Assembly: GCA_963920525.1 (NCBI GenBank)
Contig: OY986435.1
Span: 227,743,293 to 227,807,292, forward strand
DNA length: 64,000 nucleotides
Direction: 5' to 3'
DNA from: Dichetophora obliterata
Lineage: Eukaryota > Arthropoda > Insecta > Diptera > Sciomyzidae
Position numbers and translations under genes: made by a program
Notes under the pieces: model-generated
Told to the model about the DNA's origin: nothing
The model's input: only the letters and a program-made list of their open reading frames with translations
Databases searched by the model: none
Shown here: positions 1 to 10,830 of the stretch, in pieces
Layout of the letters: every line of letters begins with the position of its first letter
Position numbering within the stretch: the stretch's first letter is position 1

Positions 1-721
1 TAAACTATGCCATGAAATGCAGAAACGGTTTAGCAAAACTTTGATGCTCAAAGAATTCGAAATATACTAAATAAAGCTGGATATCATGGACAAGTTTCTC
101 GGCGCAAACTGTTTATTTCAGCTACAAAGAAGAATAAGAGGTTGAAGTTCGCAATACTCCATGTTAATGAACCAAATTTATTTTACGATTGCGTTGTATT
201 TAGTGCTAAACTCAAATACAATTTATTTGGCTCAGATGGCGCTGAAAAAATATAGAGAGAATCAAACAAAGAGCTGCAGGAAAACAATACAATTAAGACA
301 TAGAAACACGGTGGGGCAATATTATGGTTTAGGGGTGTGTGATGGCACCTGGGGTTGGGAATCTTGCTTTATTAATGAGAATATAGATAAGCATCTTAAT
401 TTGAATATTCTATAAGAAAATTTGGCACCCAGTGTTGAAATATTGGGGTTAACTATTAAAAAATATTTATTTCAACAATATAACGATCCAAAACATTCGT
501 CTTATCTTGTGCAGGAATGGCTAATCTACCACTGTAAGCAGTTCAAAACACATCCGCAGTCACCTGATAGGAACCCCATTGAGCATATTTGGCACTTACT
601 GGAAAAAAATTCGCAATCATCACATAACGTCAAAAATACGCTCATGAAGGCTATAAGAAACGAATGGTCAAAAATAACACCTGAGGAGACATCAAATTTA
701 GTGATAAGCGTTGACGTTTAG
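1..721 (+). pseudogene. Tc1-like transposase remnant
   Basis: Translated pieces in more than one frame match Tc1-family transposase. About 1-150 gives the linker after the helix-turn-helix domains (a stretch like KLFISATKKNKRLKFA). About 200-245 covers the first catalytic Asp region (NLFGSDG-like, with the preceding DESK motif degraded). 422-721 gives the C-terminal catalytic block, with PQSPDRNPIEHIWHLLE holding the final Glu, then a typical family tail. Stops and frameshifts at several points rule out a functional product. The family protein cuts and pastes its own element in the nucleus. Confidence 0.85.
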
Positions 722-1033
722 CGGTGGTAATTCAGGCCAAAGGAAGTCGATCTAAGTATTAGATGACTCAAAATATTATTCCTGATGATGAAACAATATT
801 AATTTTCACTTGTGCCTAAACTTTTTTGATTTCAAAATAATGTCTGTTTTTAGTTTTTATAACATTTAATCTGAAAAAAATTTGAAATTAAATTATCTTT
901 TGTTGTAAATGCATAGCAAAAAGTATATCTTTTAAGTGCTCATACTACTTTTTACTGTGAGTGAAGTGGAAAAAATTTTACTAACAAACTAACATTTTTA
1001 AAAGCTTTGTGCCTAAACTTTTTTGATTCACTG
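1..1033 (+). mobile_element. Tc1-like transposon, 5' part outside the window
   Basis: The right part of a Tc1-like element. It ends in CTG at 1033 followed by TA (1034-1035), the usual Tc1/mariner target. The 20-base motif TGTGCCTAAACTTTTTTGAT occurs at the terminus (1008-1027) and again, same orientation, at 811-830. Two direct repeats about 200 bp apart inside one terminal repeat is the IR/DR layout known from Sleeping Beauty-type and several fly Tc1-like elements, where each repeat binds transposase. The left end is missing. Confidence 0.85.
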
Positions 1034-1035
1034 TA

Positions 1036-1612
1036 CGTATGTTTCTTTTAAATATTGCTGATTTAAATAAATAAATATACATATTCCAATGATCTCTTGA
1101 TTTCTTGATCATGAAGCTATGGCACAAGGGAGAGAGGAAGAGGTTTTGATAAAAATTGGGAATTTTTTGCTATTTTGTTGCTAGCTCTTATTTTGTATAT
1201 TTATTTGCTTTGGTGTCGCATTTCTAGTATCGTCTCTCTCAAAGTACAATCAATTTTTATAGCGAAGCTTATCAAATTTAAAATAAAAATTACTTGTTTA
1301 ACCTTGAAGAAACGAAAAGAAGAGCTGGCTATAACACTGAAGGTTAATTGAAAGGTAATTTTGGTTTCCATGATGAGCTTATTTGTTTACTTCATGGAAA
1401 ATGAACAGATGAAGTCAAAGGAAGGTGTCTTTCTCATGCAGCATGTAAAGTGTTTTGATACTATTTATTTTAATTAAAAATTTTATTTCATTAAAATGTA
1501 TGTTATACAGTGTATCTCAGATTTTTTTAATTTTTTCAGAGCCTTAGTACCCCGCTTCGAGTATGTTTAAAAATACAAAGTATTTTAAAATGAAGAAACA
1601 CTATTGGTTTTT
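1036..1612. other. Unassigned AT-rich stretch
   Basis: I see no coding similarity, terminal repeat or array here. Confidence 0.4.
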
Positions 1613-1773
1613 CCCCTTTCCACACGAAAAGTTTTCTTGTCAGCAAGTTTGCGGTACAGGTAAGTCTGTACTGGCAAGTTTTTCTTCTGTGCTGTTCTTT
1701 CTTTGATGCTGTACTCTTCTTTTCTTTGTATTTTCGACTTGCTGGCAAGAAAACTTGCCGTGCGGAAAAGGGG
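1613..1773. mobile_element. Small TIR element (MITE), CCCCTTTTCC family, copy 1
   Basis: A 161-bp element with imperfect inverted ends of about 36 bp. The left starts CCCCTTTCCACACG and the right end, read inward on the other strand, starts CCCCTTTTCCGCACGG. Both continue into AAGTTTTCTTG and CAGCAAG. It has no coding capacity. The target duplication is not clear. Copy 2 is at 2383-4566. Confidence 0.7.
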
Positions 1774-2269
1774 TATTTAAATGGGCAAAAGATTTTGTGC
1801 ACTCTTTTCCTTAAGCATATTTTGTACGATAAGGAACTTTTATGAATAAAAATAAAAAATTTGATTTTTTATAGCACCTAAATGAAGAAATATATAATAT
1901 GTAATTTTGTCATTTTGTTTTAAAAACACGCCATCAAGATATAGTGTCTGCTGGACTGAAAGTAGTCTATCTGAGAAAACATTGGCACCGAGTTCTCTTG
2001 TTTTTTTAAATAAAAAATATAAAATAAACTGGCCATTTCAGCCCTTGGAAGGACTTTGACCTAGCTTCTATTGATAAATTGTGTTGTGCGTATAACTAAA
2101 TGTTTGATCACAAATGATCGAGAACTGGACCTACGTGTTTTATGCCGACTCCGAACAGCTTATGTTCTCAAGAAGCTTTACATGGCAATTTTTACTCTCT
2201 AAGGTTTGCCATTATCTGCAGAGAGGTGACGACTGAACAGAAAAATTAATTCAATTGAAAAAACTTTCT

Positions 2270-2352
2270 GCCTGAGCTGAAATTGAACCCGGGCTACCGC
2301 GGTTCTTTAGCTTAGGGGCCACGCACTCTACCCACTAGGCTACGGTCGCCGT
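2270..2352 (-). repeat. tRNA-like dispersed repeat (SINE-like)
   Basis: On the minus strand this reads like a tRNA: an A-box-like TAGCCTAGTGGGTAGAG, a central loop region and a B-box-like GGGTTCAATTT. The acceptor arms do not pair as in a real tRNA. A relative lies at 47190-47265 on the plus strand and shares CTAAAGAACCGCGG plus the following CAGAA(A/G)GTTTTTTC, which lies outside any tRNA. A shared flank means a dispersed tRNA-derived family rather than a tRNA gene. Confidence 0.6.
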
Positions 2353-2599
2353 TTTTTTAATGCTATGAGCAATTTCCATATACCCCTTTTCCACACGGCA
2401 AGTTTTCTTGCCAGCAAGTCGAAAATACAAAGGAAAGAAGAGCACAGCATCAAAGAAAGAACAGCACAGAAGAAAAACTTGCCAGTACATACTAAAGATA
2501 ACGCTATTTTTCATGCATATTTTTGATATTTTTTATTTTATTTCCACACAAAAACTTTCAAAATTCAAATAACTTCATTACTTTTATATTTTTTTTTTT

Positions 2600-2970
2600 A
2601 TTAATTTCTAACGATATTTTTTCAGTAGGTGTTTATTTTTTAATTAATATTTTACTTTTAATATACATTAAATGAAGCAATTCTGACTAGGAATCAATGC
2701 GAGCTCTCAAAACCTTTCCAACGATATCTTGAAGGTCAGGATCGCATTCGAAATAATTATGTTTTTTTAATTTTAGTGCAAAAATAAATTTGAAAAAATG
2801 CATGAAAAAAGCATTATTTTTAATCTGAATGCAAAAATTTTAATTTTTTGATGCAGATTGGAAGACCTTTTTTCCGGCTATAATTTCTGACAATTTATTC
2901 AACAATTACACAAGCCAATATGGTTACAAAATAACTCGATTTTTAGAGGTTATTTCAAATCATTCCAGCT
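2600..2970. repeat. Dispersed repeat shared with 41000-41400
   Basis: The segment around 2610-2745 (phrases such as CAGTAGGTGTTTATT and TCTGACTAGGAATCAATG) matches the reverse complement of 41040-41160 at roughly three bases in four by eye. The segment around 2876-2970 (CCGGCTATAATTTCTGACA, CAAGCCAATATGG) resembles 41279-41340. The 41-kb copy lies inside a hAT-type element, so this may be a fragment of the same family. Confidence 0.5.
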
Positions 2971-3089
2971 CACGGATGGCTATTGCTAGAGTCGAAGTAT
3001 TTGGGGAATCATTATAACATAAACCATCGATTGTATTGAGCATTTGTGCCGAACAACTTTTTTCGTGAGGCGCCTTACCCAGTATGTCC

Positions 3090-3660
3090 AGAGTAGCATT
3101 CATACAGGAAACCTGCATGCTGTATGCAGGCAGAAGCATGGACAAGGCATGTATGGTCATTAAAAAAACAACAATTACACAAATTCGCTGAGTATGCGTG
3201 TTGCTTGTACACAGTAGCATGCATACTGAAATATGCATGCTGTATTAGTACTAAGACATGAACCTTGCATGCATAATAGTCTTGCTTAAAAAATATGAAC
3301 TCCCATTGTGCATTTAAACTTTAAGGAGTGCAGTTGTACATAATTAATTAACAAAATATAAATAAAAAAAACAGAATATAACAACTTTAAAAACTAAAAT
3401 AAGTAAGATGATTAATTAATGACAACAGCAATTTTTTTCTTACAATATTAATGCAAATGTATGCATACAGTATTAATGGTAATGTATGCATGCAGTATTA
3501 ATGACAATGAATGCATAGAGTACTACTAATTCCCGATACATATAGCAATAGTAATTGTGCGGGTACACAGTACACATGCTCTTGTTTGATATCGCCATGT
3601 ATGCTGGCATGCATACAAAACATCAAACTTATGCCTACATCATCAATGCTGTATGCATAA
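3090..3660. repeat. Cluster of TGCATGC/GTATGCAT motifs
   Basis: The palindromic core TGCATGC or close variants such as GCATGCATAC recur many times. A short imperfect repeat (AATGTATGCATRCAGTATTAATG) runs through about 3450-3510. Reading frames of 70-92 codons here are a by-product of the composition. No function is apparent. Confidence 0.55.
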
Positions 3661-4435
3661 ATGCCCTTACTGGGATGTGCTTCATGTGTGCCGACCACTG
3701 AACTAAACATTTACGGACGTAAGCACAACAAGTAGAGACGTGTCCATGCGTCGCTGTCACAAGTCGCTGCGCTCGTGGAATCGCGTGTTCAGCTAGCCGG
3801 TGGTAAAGTAATCGACGAGCCACTATGCTACTTTGTTGCACTCGCATAACCGCGAAAAATATTTGGGCAATTCACAGTTCATGCTAATTAAGGTTTAATG
3901 TGCTAATTCTGGAATGTGCTATTTTGCCTGTTAATTTTTTGTTTTTGTTTTGCATGTAAACACAAATTAAACCGGTGTGCTAAATGTTGCCATTTTTGTA
4001 CATGCCCTAAGGCATGCTTTTGTAGAGTGTTAATGTGTTATTTCGTGAACAGCTGTTTTACGTGAATAAAAAAAGAGTTGTCTGGTAAATAATTTTGATA
4101 AAGTTTTCAATAAAACTGAATATTAAATTGAGTTATTTAACTTTTAATAGAATCTAAAATATCTGAGCTGCATATTAAAGATTCCAGCGCTGTTTTGAAA
4201 CTGCAAATCAACACTTTTCATTATAGTTGTGCTCACAATTGTAAAGAATTAGTACATTAAAATATTAATATATTAAAAGATTACAATGAACAGTGAATTG
4301 CCCAATTATATTGTAAAATTTAGTCATATTTTAGTAGAGAAACACGTCTTACTCAATTTAACCAGTTATCTCATAATTCAACCCTGTTTCTTGCTGATAA
4401 AAAATTACGTAGTTTTTGCGAAAACCCCCTCTCCA

Positions 4436-4500
4436 CCACGTGAAAGTTAGTGATATTCTGCTTAACCCCGCCCCCCGCCCCCCGCCCCCTCGCCCCCTAA
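4436..4500. repeat. C-rich tract in AT-rich DNA
   Basis: Runs of CCCC to CCCCCC separated by CG or T. On the minus strand these are four or more closely spaced G-runs, so a G-quadruplex is possible. A similar tract is at 10014-10075 and a pure C-run at 23889-23902. Confidence 0.5.
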
Positions 4501-4566
4501 ATGCCTCACATTATTAATGGACGCCCCTAGACTTGCTGGCAAGAAAACTTTCCGTGTGGAAAAGAG

Positions 4567-5718
4567 ATAATAGTAAAAAGTGCGCTAAATCGGTTGCAAA
4601 ATACCTTGCAATCCATAAGGCAGTAGCTGGTTTTCTCTAACCGTTTAAAAAATATCTCGTATAAAATATCTCGCCGCATGGCCGACGTTTTGTTGCTCTC
4701 CTGAAAAGTTGGGTTTTCTGGGTTTCGAGGTATTTGAATTACAGCGACGATATTATAACGTGTACAAATTTATTGTTAATTATAACAAATCATTTGTCCA
4801 GAAAAACATTATGAAACAGTTACATAAAAAATGTAAAATGAAACATGCTACATAAAAAAATAACCCTTAAATACGTTGTAGCTGCGAAGCTTTCAACGCC
4901 TCTATAGCATTTTTTCCTTTATAACCCCTTAAACATTGATTTAAACAGCTTCCTTACACAGTAAGCGGCCATAGGAGTAGGTAAAGGTATGGTACATTCT
5001 TCTCAATTGCATAAATGAGGACAAAAGAGAACGCACAAAATGAAACCTACAAAAGCAAATGACACCACAATTCAATTATACCCGCGAGTAGTACTGCGTA
5101 AGCGGTGTATAAATTTTGTTACTCCGTTTTTTACGTTCATAAGACGCAGTAGAGCATTAAGTTTTGCTAAAAAGCTCAGTAGATCTACGGCAATTGCGGT
5201 AAGGTTTGAACACTGTTTCACAGCGAGAAATTTAATGTATAATTAAAATTCTATAAATTTTTCCATGGTTAAAAGTACTAAAAAACTTTAACAGATTTTA
5301 ACAAAAATTAAATTTAATGCTAAAATATATTTGATTTAATTTTTTTCGTAATAGATAATTTAATTGTCTTTCAAATGACATGTCAATCTTTTCGATCCAT
5401 TAGATAATAGTAAAGATATGTATATTTTTTTAACAGACTTTCTAGCAAGAAAGAATTTTTAAAATCGATTACTAGTTAAGGTATCGATTTTTTGTTCGAC
5501 CAAACATAGTTTTTTTTTTGTTCTGAACAATAAAACACTTTCAAATCTCGGCACCCCAGTAATCGTAATCGTGCCAAAAAAACATTTATATGTATAAAAC
5601 GCAATTAAAGTGATAGAGAATAAAGCAAACATAGAAAGAAAGACGGATTCTGGAAAAAAATGCGTGTTTGGTAACTGCAAAGTTCGCGCTCGCTTGAAAG
5701 CTGATACGCTGGGACGAA
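4567..5718. other. Unassigned AT-rich stretch
   Basis: Short open frames (5040-5246 plus, 5459-5680 minus) show no family likeness. I see nothing that can be named. Confidence 0.35.
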
Positions 5719-6186
5719 GTGCAAAGTCTTACAGACAGCCAAAAATATGAAGTTGATAAAAACACAATTAAAAAGTATTTACAATCAATGAATATTCAAA
5801 GCAGGAAAAAAATATCCGCTCCAAAGAATACCGAAAAACAATTAAAATTAATCAAAACCCAATTAGGAAAGCTTTCCAACAATTATTTTGCACCCAACTC
5901 TTCTTACATTTGTGTGATAGACGACGAGGCCTACTTTACGATTGAAGGAAAAATACTATTTTGAGAAAGCAACAGAGAAGAACAAATATATTTATAAGAC
6001 CAAGTTCACAGAGGAAGTTTTTTGTGTTTGGCTAGAAGCGAACGTGAAATCAGCAAATCTGTATTTTTCTAAGGAGGCGGTGACATCGCAGATTTGTATA
6101 TACCGGCGCTTGGAAAGTTCATCCGTAAATATCACCGACGAAAGAAGCTAGTGTGTTGGCCAGACCTGGCGTCTGCCCATTACTTT
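5719..6186 (+). pseudogene. IS630/Tc1-like transposase, first two catalytic blocks
   Basis: Two overlapping frames together resemble a Tc1/mariner-superfamily transposase of the IS630-like sort. 5719-5964 has a linker region and then CVIDDEAYFTIEG, where the first catalytic Asp sits. After a frameshift near 5945 the next frame continues with KYIYKTKFTEEVFCVW. A third frame holds WPDLASAHY at about 6155-6180, the second catalytic Asp. The reading then stops being family-like at about 6186. A matching C-terminal block (VPKLRPVE) is found 7.7 kb away on the opposite strand at 13860-14100. Broken by at least two frameshifts. Confidence 0.7.
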
Positions 6187-6409
6187 ACGTAACTCTGGAT
6201 TAATGTTGGTTAATTCATACACGAGGTACCTCAAATGTCCCATACATCATTAATTGTACCATCACCTCAAAAAAGTATATTGAACCTCTTCAAATTTTCG
6301 CACATCTCAAATTTTAGATTTAAAAGTTTTGTGTTTTTATCATTCAAGGCTTTACAATTTCACTTTTTAGTATTTAAAAATAATGGGCATGTAATAAAAC
6401 CCATATTAA

Positions 6410-7464
6410 TCTATATCTATAAAACAAAGTCGGGTTTGTTACACCATTTATAACTCAAGAACGGCTGGACCGATTTTAATATTTTATTTGTTGGATTTGT
6501 GTTCATCCCGAATAGCAGAATACCTATTAAAATATCGGAAAAACTCAGGGGGCGTGGCACCTCCCATACAAATCAAATCTTCTGTATCGAATAGCTTTGG
6601 AATTATAGGTCGCACAGCAACGGTATTCGGTATTCGACCTTAATTCACTCACATGCCGTTCTATTGGTAAATAGTGGGCGTTATGGGCGTTGAAAGTAGG
6701 GCGTGGCACTTTTTCAGCAGCCCAAATTTTCAGTATAACTTTCAAGCTATAAGTCACACATTAATGAAACTCGGTTAGAACGTACTATTTAGTCGTGTCT
6801 TTCGACTCGCAAAATTGAGCAAGTATATACCAAAGGGGTGTGGCACCGCCTATACACTTTAAATTTTTGATATCAGATAGCTTTGGAACTAAATGTCGTA
6901 TAACAACGAAATTGAGTATGGAATTACTATTGGGTGATATCCTCCTACTAAAAAACTGAGACGGTCATTGAACAAGGGGGTGTGGCTACACACAAGCCCA
7001 CACAAGCTAAATTCAAATCAACATACTTTACTGCAAAAACTAACTTTTTTCTGGCATTTTATAATCAAAATCAAATCTTCTAAACGAGTAAAAATTTCTT
7101 CATTTTTAATTTTAAAACCGTAACTTTTGCAACTAAAAGAGATTTTTATCTTCATTACTTTTTGGTAAAGTTGGGTTTGTTGCATTTTCCCTAAAATAAA
7201 AAAAAAATAAAAATTAAAAAAAAAAATTTACAAAAAAATCATTTGTTCCGCTCATTGTGGGAATCGATCCCACTACCTCATGGCTTCAAAACTGATGGTT
7301 GAGCCGACTGAGCTATCGAAAGTACATTTATTCAAGTTGAAATGTACTAAAATAATTTCCTAATAGAATTTGCTATAAAATTAAATGACAACAGTGAAAT
7401 GACAATGACAGCAGTGTACTATATTTTTCTTAGACACAAACCAATCGTGTTTGTCATCTGCATA
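6410..7464 (+). mobile_element. Helitron-like 5' part, third family
   Basis: From TC at 6410 the sequence TCTATATCTATAAAACAAAG resembles the Helitron 5' ends seen elsewhere in this window (21852, 22462, 7465). It also carries the GGGGCGTGGCAC-type phrases (6550, 6835) found in the 22462 Helitron. No matching 3' end is seen before the next Helitron begins at 7465. It may be a truncated copy or one interrupted by that insertion. Confidence 0.5.
7246..7320 (-). repeat. tRNA-like dispersed repeat
   Basis: On the minus strand TCGATAGCTCAGTCGG resembles an A box and GTGGGATCGATTCCCAC a T-arm with its B box. The anticodon arm and acceptor stem do not pair, so this is not a usable tRNA gene. It sits in the Helitron-like fragment, next to a run of A residues. 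Confidence 0.5.
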
Positions 7465-9998
7465 TCTATAGTAATAAAACTCATTTTCTGTTTGTTTGTT
7501 TGTTTGGCCTTTATACAAATCTAAACGGCTCAACGGATTTTGCTCAAACTAAGTACACATATTAAGTTTATCCCAACTTAAAATGTTACATACTTAGTTT
7601 TTGCCACGCCCTCTCTGAAATTTTTCAACTAACGGTAATTTTGTTATTATAAAACTTTTTAGTATCGGAGATTTTTGTGTATTTAATTTTAAAATTTTTT
7701 TGTTATTTTGACGTCAAAAACACTCACATATCTTCAAAATTGGAGAAATTTTCAGTACAACGACTTTTTCATAAAACATCGTTACCTAAGAATGAGAAAA
7801 AAACGACATGAAAATCAAAGTTTGGTCTTTCGATGCAAATATCTCCGCTGTCCATTAATATATTTCATTCAAATTTTTTTTGTTCAAAGGTTCAATAAAA
7901 TCACTTCACAAAAATAGGTTGAACTGTACCGTTAAGTCAGTGTATATATGTTTTATGATTATGTCAAAAAAGGTCCAAAATATTGACTTTTTACTCAAAA
8001 AATGACTCAAAAATTGTTGTTGTTGTAAAAATGAAATCAATTAAAAATTGCACATCTGGCTACCTTTCATATGACATAGCATTTATTTGCAAAAATTCTT
8101 CCAGCTAAGCGCAAAAATTATTTTACTGTTTTTGTCATCAAAACAACAAGGGTACCCCCTTTGATTTTTTTCGCGAAATTTATTTTTTCCAAAATGTTGT
8201 TTTTATATTTTTTACAAAAAAGTCAAGTCTCAAAAATAATTAATGTGAAAAAATTAACCCAATATCTCTTTCCAATCAAAAGTTATGGCTAAAAATCTAT
8301 TTTTTCATACAACTGACTATCTATAGTAATAAAACTCATTTTCTGTTTGTTTGTTTGTTTGGCCTTTATACAAATCTAAACGGCTCAACGGATTTTGATC
8401 AAACTAAGCACACATATTAAGTTTATCCCAACTTAAAATGTTACATACTTAGTTTTTGCCACGCCCCCTCTGAAATTTTTCAACTAACGGTAATTTTGTT
8501 ATTATAAAACTTTTTAGTATCGGAGATTTTTGTGTATTTAATTTTAAAATTTTTTTGTTATTTTGACGTCAAAAACACTCACATATCTTCAAAATTGGAG
8601 AAATTTTCAGTACAACGACTTTTTCATAAAACATCGTTACCTAAGAATGAGAAAAAAACGACATGAAAATCAAAGTTTGGTCTTTCGATGCAAATATCTC
8701 CGCTGTCCATTAATATATTTCATTCAAATTTTTTTTGTTCAAAAGTTCAATAAAATCACTTCACAAAAATAGGTTGAACTGTACCGTTAAGTCAGTGTAT
8801 ATATGTTTTATGATTATGTCAAAAAAGGTCCAAAATATTGACTTTTTACTCAAAAAATGACTCAAAAATTGTTGTTGTTGTAAAAATGAAATCAATTAAA
8901 AATTGCACATCTGGCTACCTTTCATATGACATAGCATTTATTTGCAAAAATTCTTCCAGCTAAGCGCAAAAATTATTTTACTGTTTTTGTCATCAAAACA
9001 ACAAGGGTACCCCCTTTGATTTTTTTCGCGAAATTTATTTTTTCCAAAATGTTGTTTTTATATTTTTTACAAAAAAGTCAAGTCTCAAAAATAATTAATG
9101 TGAAAAAATTAACCCAATATCTCTTTCCAATCAAAAGTTATGGCTAAAAATCTATTTTTTCATACAACTGACTATCTATAGTAATAAAACTCATTTTCTG
9201 TTTGTTTGTTTGTTTGGCCTTTATACAAATCTAAACGGCTCAACGGATTTTGCTCAAACTAAGCACACATATTAAGTTTATCCCAACTTAAAATGTTACA
9301 TACTTAGTTTTTGCCACGCCCCCTCTGAAATTTTTCAACTAACGGTAATTTTGTTATTATAAAACTTTTTAGTATCGGAGATTTTTGTGTATTTAATTTT
9401 AAAATTTTTTTGTTATTTTGACGTCAAAAACACTCACATATCTTCAAAATTGGAGAAATTTTCAGTACAACGACTTTTTCATAAAACATCGTTACCTAAG
9501 AATGAGAAAAAAACGACATGAAAATCAAAGTTTGGTCTTTCGATGCAAATATCTCCGCTGTCCATTAATATATTTCATTCAAATTTTTTTTGTTCAAAAG
9601 TTCAATAAAATCACTTCACAAAAATAGGTTGAACTGTACCGTTAAGTCAGTGTATATATGTTTTATGATTATGTCAAAAAAGGTCCAAAATATTGACTTT
9701 TTACTCAAAAAATGACTCAAAAATTGTTGTTGTTGTAAAAATGAAATCAATTAAAAATTGCACATCTGGCTACCTTTCATATGACATAGCATTTATTTGC
9801 AAAAATTCTTCCAGCTAAGCGCAAAAATTATTTTACTGTTTTTGTCATCAAAACAACAAGGGTACCCCTTTGATTTTTTTCGCGAAATTTATTTTTTCCA
9901 AAATGTTGTTTTTATATTTTTTACAAAAAAGTCAAGTCTCAAAAATAATTAATGTGAAAAAATTAACCCAATATCTCTTTCCAATCAAAAGTTATGGC
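7465..9998 (+). repeat. Three tandem 855-bp units
   Basis: Units at 7465-8319, 8320-9174 and 9175 to about 9998 differ at only a handful of positions (for example GTACAC against GCACAC near base 90, CCCTCTC against CCCCCTC, one C missing at 9865). The period is exactly 855 bp. Each unit begins with the Helitron 5' end. Confidence 0.95.
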
Positions 9999-10013
9999 TA
10001 AAGAAATCTATAC

Positions 10014-10075
10014 TTTTTGCCTCCCCATCCCCCGCCCTCCCACCCCCCGCCCCCTCCCACCCCCCGCCCCCCAGT
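10014..10075. repeat. C-rich tract
   Basis: Alternating CCCC-CCCCCC runs with CG, TCC or AC between them, inside the unique tail of the Helitron. The minus strand could form a G-quadruplex. Confidence 0.6.
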
Positions 10076-10242
10076 TATCCCTGTTATCCAATTTATTTCT
10101 TTTCGCACACAGCGTAAACTTGCAGCAAATAACATAATAGCACTTCTTGCACTGTTCTTGCAAATTTTTCAGCTGGATTTATGTCGATCTGTTAACGTCG
10201 ATACTATTGCTACAGGTTGCTGTATATTTTATAATAAAAATT

Positions 10243-10428
10243 AAAAATCGACTGCTTTCTTAACTTACACCTTTTTGGCTAATTTACATTAAAAAACGAC
10301 TGTGCAATTTTTCGTATAAAATAGGAATTCAGAAGAAAAATCGACTGCTTTCTTAACTTACACCTTTTTGGCTAATTTACATTAAAAAACGACTGTGCAA
10401 TTTTTCGTATAAAATAGGAATTCAGAAG
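10243..10428 (+). repeat. Perfect 93-bp tandem duplication
   Basis: Two adjacent copies (about 10243-10335 and 10336-10428), beginning AAAAATCGACTGCTTTC and ending GGAATTCAGAAG, are identical by eye. This implies a recent duplication inside the Helitron tail. Confidence 0.9.
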
Positions 10429-10830
10429 ATTTAAGAAATTGCATCGACTATCTGACTCAATTTATATTAATTTTTTATTTAGAGACAATCTAATTGTTAT
10501 ATTTCAACTGGAAAAACTACTAAAAAATTTTAGGAAGATTTTTATAAATTTGATTTTCATTAGCGAAGTGCAAGTAACATGCTTACCAGTAGCCAGTAAA
10601 TTCAGTTTAGAACTAAAAAACAGTTTTTGATTTGTAAAAAACAGTGATAAAATAATTTTTTCGTTAAAAAAGCTTGGTAAATTTTTTAACTAATATTTTT
10701 ATAGTCGTCTCAAACTTAAATTTAACACGTTTTTACAAAATTTCAAAATTTACAAAAACATTAAATCGAAAAGTGTATATGAAAATTTTTATATAAATGA
10801 CTCTCGAGTAACACCGGGTATATCAGCTAG

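Larger units (their letters stand above)
2383..4566. mobile_element. CCCCTTTTCC MITE, copy 2, split by about 2 kb
   Basis: The left 105 bp (2383-2488) match the reverse complement of the 1613-1773 element. Its missing right end appears at about 4530-4566 (CTTGCTGGCAAGAAAACTT, then GTGTGGAAAAGAG). The DNA between, about 2489-4529, therefore looks inserted into the MITE. That insert holds a dispersed repeat (2600-2970), a TGCATGC-rich block and a C-rich tract, but no recognisable gene. Confidence 0.6.
7465..10830 (+). mobile_element. Helitron, family 1, with triplicated 5' segment
   Basis: A non-autonomous Helitron. It starts TCTATAGTAATAAAACTCA, ends ACACCGGGTATATCAGCTAG (CTRR-type end) and lies between A (7464) and T (10831), as expected for AT insertion. 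The first 855 bp occur three times head to tail (starts 7465, 8320, 9175). The third copy runs to about 9998 before a unique tail containing a C-rich tract, a 93-bp duplication and the 3' end. There is no coding region; the 69-codon frame repeated at 7708, 8563 and 9418 has no family likeness. A second copy lies at 49713-52143. Confidence 0.85.

Noticed and set aside
2960..3847. Minus-strand frames of 70-92 codons
   Set aside because: They fall in the TGCATGC-rich repeat block and look like no known protein.
7708..9627. Identical 69-codon frames at 7708, 8563 and 9418 as a repeated gene
   Set aside because: They are simply part of the 855-bp Helitron unit, have no family likeness and are not kept in the diverged copy at 49.7 kb.
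7465..9998. CRISPR-like or satellite array
   Set aside because: Units are 855 bp, begin with a Helitron terminus and have no spacers.
10070..10092. Homing-endonuclease-like site (TTATCCCTGTTATCC)
   Set aside because: Only part of the known site matches and the phrase is a short local repeat; no endonuclease gene is present.
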